Source: Boswellia sacra (Eukaryota > Streptophyta > Magnoliopsida > Sapindales > Burseraceae). Taken from it: a stretch of DNA of 64,000 bases. The notes beneath the pieces are model-generated. The model worked only from the letters and a program-made list of their open reading frames with translations. It was not told the DNA's origin and ran no database searches. The stretch's first letter is position 1. Every line of letters begins with the position of its first letter. The stretch spans positions 17,887 to 81,886 of the forward strand of contig SNVD02013637.1 in the NCBI GenBank assembly GCA_013180625.2, in the 5' to 3' direction. Of the stretch, positions 57,377 to 64,000 are shown piece by piece. Both the position numbers and the translations under genes were made by a program.

Positions 57377-57884
57377 CACGACGACCACGGCGGCGCTGAC
57401 TCGGTCCACACACAACGGCGACCACAGCGGCGGCGCACAACATCCACTCGCCCGGCCCTCTGGCTGGCCCACTGGACACGGGCGCCGGCCCGCCAGAGTC
57501 GCGACTCGAGCACCAATGGGCCTGTCTGCGCGCTAGCTTCTGCGCAAAAAAACAACTCCACCAGCGCCGCGCCGCCGCGGACCCACCCCACGCGGGGGCT
57601 GGCGCCGGCCGCCCCCGGCCGCCAATCAGTAGAAAGTGGCCATGATCTTTTGCGAGCTCCGCGAGTCGCCTCAGTCATGTGGGGACTCCGCTCAAGTGGA
57701 CTAGCCGGCCGGCCGGCGCGTGCTCGCGCCACTCGAGATGGATGCGGCGGCGGTGGCGCGCCGCCGTATCGCCGGATCGCCGCATCGCCGCAAACAATGA
57801 TTTGTCGCATCCCCAGCGGGCCGAGTATCGATTAGTCTTGCCAGGAGGCGCTTATCAGCTCGGAGCTGGACGTCGCCGAGCCGC

Positions 57885-57892
57885 TATATAAA
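57885..57892 (+). promoter_or_regulatory. Rightward TATA-box core promoter
   Basis: TATATAAA, an exact TATAWAAR match in a GC-rich setting. About 35 bp further is TCACAT (initiator-like, A at 57920), and GGACG at 57948-57952 fits the downstream promoter element RGWYV at roughly +29. A CACT-rich leader follows. No convincing CDS lies downstream within the window, so the coding exons may be far to the right. Confidence 0.6.
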
Positions 57893-60013
57893 TGGCAGGC
57901 TCGAGCTTGTCGAGGAATCACATCGGTCGCTGCTCGGGCGGCCAACCGGACGAGCACACTGACACTCACACTCATAGACACATTCACTCACTCACTCTCA
58001 CATACGCACACAGTCTCCAAGTAGAGCGGAAAGAAGAGGCGCGCGGGCGAAAGTAAAGCGCCGCCGCCGACAGCGGCCAAAAGCGGCCCAAAGCGGCCGA
58101 GAGTCGGGCGGGCGCGCGCGCACGAGAAAGGATTTTCGAGAGCCAAAGGATTCTCGGGCGCCTGTTGCTCGACAGCCGGCCGGAACTTTTGCGGGCGCCA
58201 AAAGTTCCGTTGGCAATCTGTTCACTCGGCGCCCCACGTTGGCCGCGCCACCGCTTCCAACTCAACTCTCGCGCTCCAAATTTTTACGGCTCGTCGCGGG
58301 CGACCTCCCGAAGAAGGCACGCGGATATTGTTATTTTGGGCGCCAGCGAGCGAGTGAGCGAGCGAGCAGGCGCACAAAACTTTCAGCTGGCGTCCATCCG
58401 GCTCGACGTGCCGGCTGGCGGCGCGAGCTGGTGAGCAAAGGGCCCGCTAACGGGATCACAGCCGGCGCTCTAGGCCGCAGTTCTTCGGCGCGCGGCCGGC
58501 CGGCAGGCGGGCGACCGACCGACCGACCAGCGGTCGACCAATTGATCGCGCGGCTCTCGCAGCGCTCGAGTTCTGGCCGGCCCTTTGAGGCCGCGCCGGA
58601 GAAGCCAGTGAAGCCAGTGGAGTTGGAGAAGCCAGAGAGACGCGCGCGCGCGCGCGCTCGGGCCTCCCCCATGCACGTTAATGATAACGGGCCGGCTGCA
58701 AGTGTGTGAGGCGCTCGCGGGCGTCTGGCGGACGTGCCGCCGGTCCTCTACCCCCATCTCACCTGAGAGAGAGCGCAAAAAACGCGCCGCCACTGATAGC
58801 CATCTGCTTCATGAGGCCGAAATGCCCGCCAATCTCGACTGGTCCGGTGGCGGCGAGCATGTCCGCCCCGTCCGCCGGGCAGGCCCCGGTCGCTGAGCTG
58901 AGCTGCAGGCTTGTTCTCTGCTAGTCTGGCTTGCTGAACCTCGCAGCTGACCTGCGGCGCCTGTCCGCGTGGGGCTGATCTGCGCCGCGCGGCCGCCAAT
59001 CATCTGGACGCACATTTGTGGGCGGCTGCATTCTGTGGGTGACATTTTGGCGCGCCGATTGATTTGGAAGGGCCGCGAGCTGGCGTGGCTGCAAATTGGC
59101 ATGGGAGCCGAGCCGGCGCACACAGCCGAGCGCTCGCTCGCTCGCTCGCTGGGTTGTCTAGCGCGACCGTGATCGAGCGCGCGAGTGCTCGCTCAAAATG
59201 CGTCGGCCGGCGAATGTTTTCATTATCGTCACCACCGCCGCCATCATCATCATCATCATTATTATTATTATTGCACCGCCATGTGAACACTACAACAACG
59301 GCAACAGCCGCACAACAGGCGCGCGGGGGCCGGAAATGCGCAGGGCCGCGGCGGCGGCGGCGGCGTCGCGCACGCAACAGAGACACACACGCGAGCCGAT
59401 GTCGGGCCCGCCGGACGGGCGAAGTCAAGTCGCGACGTCGCGTTCTCCTGGGGCTCGCAGGCGCTTTGGAGCTCGAGCGCCGGGATGAGAGCGCGTTTTT
59501 TGTATGTGTGTGTGTGTGCGACCAGTTGAGCGGAGGGCGGGCTTCCTGCGGCTGCCGGTGGCGTCACGTTGCCGAGCCGAGTCGAGTCGAGTCGAGTCGA
59601 ACTGAACTGAGCCGAGCCGAGCTGAATTGGACTGGACTGAGACGGAAGGCGAAAGGCGAAAGGCGAGAGGCGAGAGGCGAAAGAGCGCGCACCGGCACCA
59701 TCGCGTGACCTGGGCGCGATCCCCCCCGCGGCGAAAATCGACCAACACAGACCGCGGCCAAGCTTCCGGGCGGTCAACTCGTCGAATCTCGCGGAGGACG
59801 AGGCCCCCGAGATAACGGGCGGGCAGATGTGTGGGCCCGCTGCTCGGGCGAGAAAGAGGCGACGGGCGGCGGCAGGAAGTTGGCGCGAAAGAGGAAGCGG
59901 ACTCGTGAGCGCGAGTGCGATTGCGCGATCGCCAAATCTTGTGCGCTAATTCGACGCCTGTGTCCATCGGTTTGATTTTGGCGGCGCGCGGCCATCGATT
60001 TTATGCGCCGCCG

Positions 60014-60056
<43 letters not shown>

Positions 60057-60872
60057 ATTTTATGCGCCGGCGACGGCGCTCCCAAACACAGGCACGCCTA
60101 ATGCGCGCGCGCCAGTGTCCGAGCGGCGCCGGTGGGGCGCAAAAAACTCGCTCACACTCGCCCTTCCGGTGGCGTCCATTTGCGCGCTCACTGGCGCTCA
60201 CTGGCGGCCGGCCGGCCGGGCGGGCGGTTGTTGAGCGTTCGTATGAAAGGAGCGCGCAACTCGCTCACTCGGTCGGCGCTCGTACACTCGAGCGAGTTGT
60301 TGCGTTATCGTGCGCGAGAGCGAGCGAGCGAGCGAAAGTGAGCGAAAGTAATCGGCCGCCTCGAAGATTGCGTTGCGTCCGGCGCGGCGCCCGAGATCCG
60401 GCCGCCCGAGGCGCATTTCGAGCCATTCGAAGGCTCCAGTTCGCCTGGGACCCGGACGGCGATTGCGGGCCGAGTTATAGAGAGGGCGGCGCGCAATGGC
60501 CGCCGGCTGGCCCCCAGCCAAGTAGGTTTCGCCTAGCATGCATGGCACATTGGCGCGCGGGCGGGCGGGGGGGGGCCTCCGCGTCGGGGGCCTCCACTTG
60601 GGGCGCGCCGACTCGAGAGCGCAGACTTGGGCGCTCGGAGGCGTCGCGCGCCAGCCCGACGTCACGTAAGCGCAGCGTGGGGGCGGATGGTCGAGCGGCC
60701 TTTCTGCTCGACGAGTCTCGCTCTTGGGCGAGATGTTTGTCCGGCCGGCTGTCCAGTGAGGAGGGCATTTGGGTCCATCGAGTGGAAGGCACTGAGACGA
60801 GGCGAACGACGACGCCGACGACGACGACTACGACGAGCCGCAAAAGAATACTTTTGCGCGCCGAAAATACTT

Positions 60873-60914
60873 TGTGTGTCTGTGTCTGTGTCTGTGTCTG
60901 TGTCCGTGTCTGTG
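60873..60914. repeat. (GTGTCT)n hexanucleotide repeat
   Basis: About six copies of TGTGTC with one C-substituted copy. Confidence 0.8.
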
Positions 60915-62150
60915 CTGGTCGGCGTGCCATTTGGTGCGCTCGCCTCTAATGAGTTGCGCGCCGGCTGGCGGGCGGCGCGAGATGACGCCATCGGGAGCGC
61001 GCCATCGGCACTCACTCGGCCGCGGTTGCGCTGCAGTGCGCTCGCCGCCGCCGCCGCCACTGCGACTGCGCGCAAAGCTCCTCGTCGACAAGTTCAAGTT
61101 CAAGTGCGCCTCCACATGGCCACGCAGACCTATAAGCGGCGCGGCCGCCCAAAGGCTGTTGACTTTCGCAAACGCGCGCGGCGCAACTCTCAATTTGCGC
61201 TTCCTCTCGACGGCCACGACCACGTCGACGCCGCCGATGGCGCCGATGCCACGCCGACCGCCGCGCTCGTCGTCGACGGCGCAATCGAGTCGAGCGGCGC
61301 CGAGTTCATCTGGCGCGCGGGGGTCGCACAGGCGCGCGGGGGTCGGCGCTCGCAATTGCACTTGCACTTGCACTTGCGCTTGCGCTTGGCCGACTCGCAT
61401 TGCTTTGGATCGGCCGAGTCGGCGCTGTCGTGGTCGTGGTCGCGGCGACGGCCGATGATCGAGGTGCGCGCTCGGCCTCGAGTTGGCGCCGCAAACGGGC
61501 CGCTTATCAACCGCCGGGGGTCGCGCACTGGCGCTCGCTCGCTCGCTCGCTCGCCGGCCTAATCGCCTGCTCGCTGACTCACTTACTCGCTCAGCCGCTC
61601 GCCTGCTCGCCCACTCGCGGCCGCCGGCCACTGGATTAACTGCACCCGAGCGACTCCCCCGCCGAGCGAGTCGAGAGTTCAGCAATTTCCTCGTCGCGCG
61701 CGCGCGCCACTGTCACATCGGCCGGCCGCCATGCAACGAGCGCTCGGCCGGCTTGAGCGGCGCGCCGACTGGCCACGCGGCGCCCGAGATAAGCGGCGCG
61801 ACCTCGGCGGCGGCGGCGGCGGCGGCGGCGGGGAACTTGTCGCCGGCCTGGCACGCCGGCCGGCGGCCACAATGCCAATCTGGCCATCTAATCAAAGGAG
61901 AGAGCGCTCGCTCACGGGACGCGCACGCCGGCCCGACGGAGGCGCGCGCGACTAACGGCGGCCGTGGTGCAAGAGCGCCGCCGCCGCCGCCGCCCACCAG
62001 TGCACGCGAACACAGTGAGGCCGGCGCGCGAGCCGCCCGATTGAGCGCCCGGAACAGCCGCTTGGATGCGAGCGGCAGCCGAGCCACCAGATGCGAGCCG
62101 CCGATCTGGCTCGCGCGTCGGTATCGAACTCATTCGAAGCGACGACGGCC

Positions 62151-62181
<31 letters not shown>

Positions 62182-62394
62182 TGAGGACGACGAGGACGAC
62201 CAGCACGACGGTGCTGAAATAGCCTCTGCAGAGCGCGCACATTAAACTAGCGGTGCACATTGTTGGCTCACGGCCACGACTGCGCGGGGGATGGAAGGCT
62301 CATTTATTATTGGACACACACAGGCGCACTCGGGCCACAACTGCATTCTTACACAGGCCGCGCCGCTCGCCTGTTGCTCGTCGCCGCGCGCCAA

Positions 62395-62480
62395 CAACCA
62401 CGCCAACAACAACGCCAACAGCAACGCCAACAGCAACGACAACAACGACAACAGCAACAGCAACAGCAACTACAACTACA
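62395..62480. repeat. (AAC/CAG)-rich trinucleotide tract
   Basis: Interrupted CAACAACGCCAACAGCAA units. The tract could encode Asn/Gln runs but no exon structure around it is evident. Confidence 0.65.
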
Positions 62481-63758
62481 ACACCAGCGCCAGTGGCGAT
62501 CTCGTGCGCGCCGGCCGCCGACCGGCGCTGGACGCGACTGAGCGCGTTTTTTATTTCGACGGCCGAGGATGCGGCCCGCAAAACGCGCTCCAGGTTCATT
62601 GACCTTGGGGCATTTTTTGCGCGCCGCAGCGGAAAGTTTGCGCCGGTGAAGCCGTGGCCACAGTTTCAGCGGCGGCGGCGGCGGCGGCGGCGCACTTTCA
62701 GCGCCACGTCGCCAGCAACAGCGCCGTCCAGCAGCCGCGCCGACCACCAGCGCCAGCGCCACCACCACGACAGGCCCACTGACACCGGCCGATCGCTCGC
62801 TCGACCCAGGCCCACACGAACCGGTCCCGGCCGGCCGCTCTCAACCGGCCCGAGTCGACTCGAGTCGGGCCGGCGGGCAAATTGATAGTGAATCAGCAGC
62901 GCCGCTGGGAACTGCGCCGCTTAATCGGCCCGACGGCACCGACCGCGCCGACCGACGGGCGCGGCTCTGGTGCTGTGCGCCGCCGGGCCCCAGCGGCGCG
63001 GCCCGCGCGCCACTCGACTCGGTGCAGGTTAGTCGCTCAGCTGGCGGCTCGCTTTCATGGTCAAGGCCCGCACGAGCGAGCGCGCGAGAGGGAGGAAGGG
63101 TTGAAGGGATGGTCACGAAGGACGGAGGCGGAGGTGGCGACCGACTGACGACGTGCGCTCAAGTGGTTATTTTTCACGCCGCCTGGACCAATGGCCTCCT
63201 TTGAACTCGACCCGCGACTTCGAGGCCGCGCGCGCGCGCGCGCACTTGGGGCCCCAACTTTTCGCCTATTTCGGGCCCCGGCGCTCGAGCGCTCGCAACT
63301 AACGCGCCAACCCCACGACCACTCGGCTCTCACGCTCAGCCAGCCGCCGCTTCCTCAATCAATCTCGAGCCGTCCGCGACCATCTCGCACCGTGACCATA
63401 CGGCCACTCTGATGTCGGGGGGCGGCCGCCGCCTGGTGCCGCCGCCTTCCTGTGCCTGTGCCTTGTCCGCCGATTAAGGCGCGGTACCGCGCCGTGTGGC
63501 CAGAGATAAGCGAGTTGGCGGTCGCATTCTCGTCGCGCCGAACGAATTCCGCCGATTCTTCTTCGCCGAGCGGCACACAAAGAGGTTGTGTTTATTTTCT
63601 CCACTCACACTCGCACTCGCACTCACACTCGCACTCACACACAACGCGCACAAGAGCGAACCCAGAGATCGCGCGCCCGCCGACGCCCCCGCACGCACAC
63701 AAAGCCGGCCGGCCGCCGGGCGCGCGCGCTGGCGCACTTCGCGCCCAACTGAACTGAT

Positions 63759-64000
63759 TTATTTTCGCGTGAGACAGCTCTCTTGGACGAAGCAGAGAGT
63801 CATGGCTGTGTAGTTACTGCCCTCAACCCATTTAGATCGGTCGGTCCCCCGCAGTCCTGTCCTGTTGGTGTGCGAGAAGTCGTCGTGCTCGTGCTCGTCG
63901 GCGTCGGTGGGCTCGTCGTGGGGGCGCTCGTGGCCGTTGGGCCTGGTGCGTGTGGATGTGGATGTGGATGTGGATGTGGATGTGGATGGGAATGTGGGCG
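63759..64000 (-). CDS. Possible last exon of a gene running off the right edge (partial)
   Basis: The minus strand is open from the window edge to a TAA at 63761-63759. The product begins with a Ser/Thr alternation from a (GTGGAT)n repeat, then NGHERPHDEPTDADEHEHDD, FSHTNRTG and a C-terminal CFVQESCLTRK. The stop overlaps an AATAAA (AAAATAAATC), which would be compact. The His/Asp/Glu-rich region is protein-like, but no domain is recognised, so this could be a chance open frame. Confidence 0.25.
   Translation of the reverse strand, partial: PTFPSTSTSTSTSTSTRTRPNGHERPHDEPTDADEHEHDDFSHTNRTGLRGTDRSKWVEGSNYTAMTLCFVQESCLTRK
63951..63988. repeat. (GTGGAT)n hexanucleotide repeat at the right edge
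   Basis: About six tandem TGTGGA units that run almost to the window end. Confidence 0.8.

Larger units (their letters stand above)
56762..63758. other. 7-kb GC-rich non-coding block upstream of Kruppel
   Basis: CpG-dense DNA with scattered simple repeats: GCTC runs at 59131-59150, 60317-60336 and 61531-61554; GAC runs at 60015-60049 and 62156-62184; and AAC/CAG-rich DNA at 62395-62480. A strong TATA promoter points right at 57885. Long open frames on both strands overlap without domains. It probably contains the Kruppel promoter and enhancers and the first exon of a rightward transcript. Confidence 0.5.

Noticed and set aside
60873..60914. Short tandem repeats considered as a CRISPR-like array
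   Set aside because: Six-base units without spacers; a eukaryotic microsatellite.
60627..61685. Long frames 60627-61562 (+) and 60828-61685 (-)
   Set aside because: Mutually overlapping, Arg/Ala-rich, built partly from simple repeats, no domain or splice support.
1..64000. Bacterial origin or horizontal transfer of parts of the window
   Set aside because: All recognised genes are ordinary animal nuclear genes, several with GT-AG introns; no cluster has a bacterial layout.

Overview
The window is animal nuclear DNA, most likely from an arthropod and probably a mite (Acari) with a compact genome. The arthropod signs are a Kruppel-type five-finger gap-gene homologue, a muscle myosin regulatory light chain of the insect/mite Mlc2 type, a small mitochondrial protein of the arthropod deltamethrin-resistance (prag01) type, and a two-Ig-domain receptor that resembles an arthropod-expanded family. 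Most genes are single-exon or carry one to four short introns (about 60-490 bp, GT-AG, mostly GTAAGT/GTGAGT donors). Several proteins are shorter than their animal counterparts. The exact taxon is inference; an eriophyoid or other acariform mite would fit.

Layout. 0-8 kb: prag01-like protein (-), SCAF4/8-like CTD-binding factor (-), IDH3 gamma-like subunit (+), and a shortened CSDE1/Unr (-). 8-13.7 kb: gene-poor, with TG/CT/CA microsatellites, a GC-rich patch and a 193-bp mariner-type MITE. 13.7-25.9 kb: a dense cluster of BICRA/GLTSCR1-like (+), SF3B4 (-), a 66-codon ORF followed by PGS1 (+), a PIP-box protein (-), MTCH2 (+), an unrecognised secreted/membrane protein (-) and Mlc2 (-). 26-45.5 kb: a GC- and CpG-rich block holding one Ig-superfamily gene (-), whose signal-peptide exon lies 9.6 kb upstream of the rest. 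45.5-54 kb: CECR2-like bromodomain protein (-), MRPS24 (+), SNU13 (-) and TNPO3 (+). 54.7-64 kb: Kruppel homologue (-), then 7 kb of GC-rich, probably regulatory DNA with a rightward TATA promoter and perhaps the last exon of another gene at the right edge.

Functionally the AT-richer parts hold housekeeping genes for RNA processing (SCAF, SF3B4, SNU13, TNPO3), chromatin (BICRA, CECR2), mitochondria (IDH3, PGS1, MTCH2, MRPS24, prag01-like) and translation control (Unr). These are arranged as divergent or tightly convergent pairs. The GC-rich blocks surround the developmental/cell-surface genes (Ig receptor, Kruppel) and carry recurring short motifs that look like cis-regulatory DNA. No rRNA, tRNA, CRISPR or viral element was recognised. 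All exon joins were worked out by eye from splice consensus, reading phase and family similarity.
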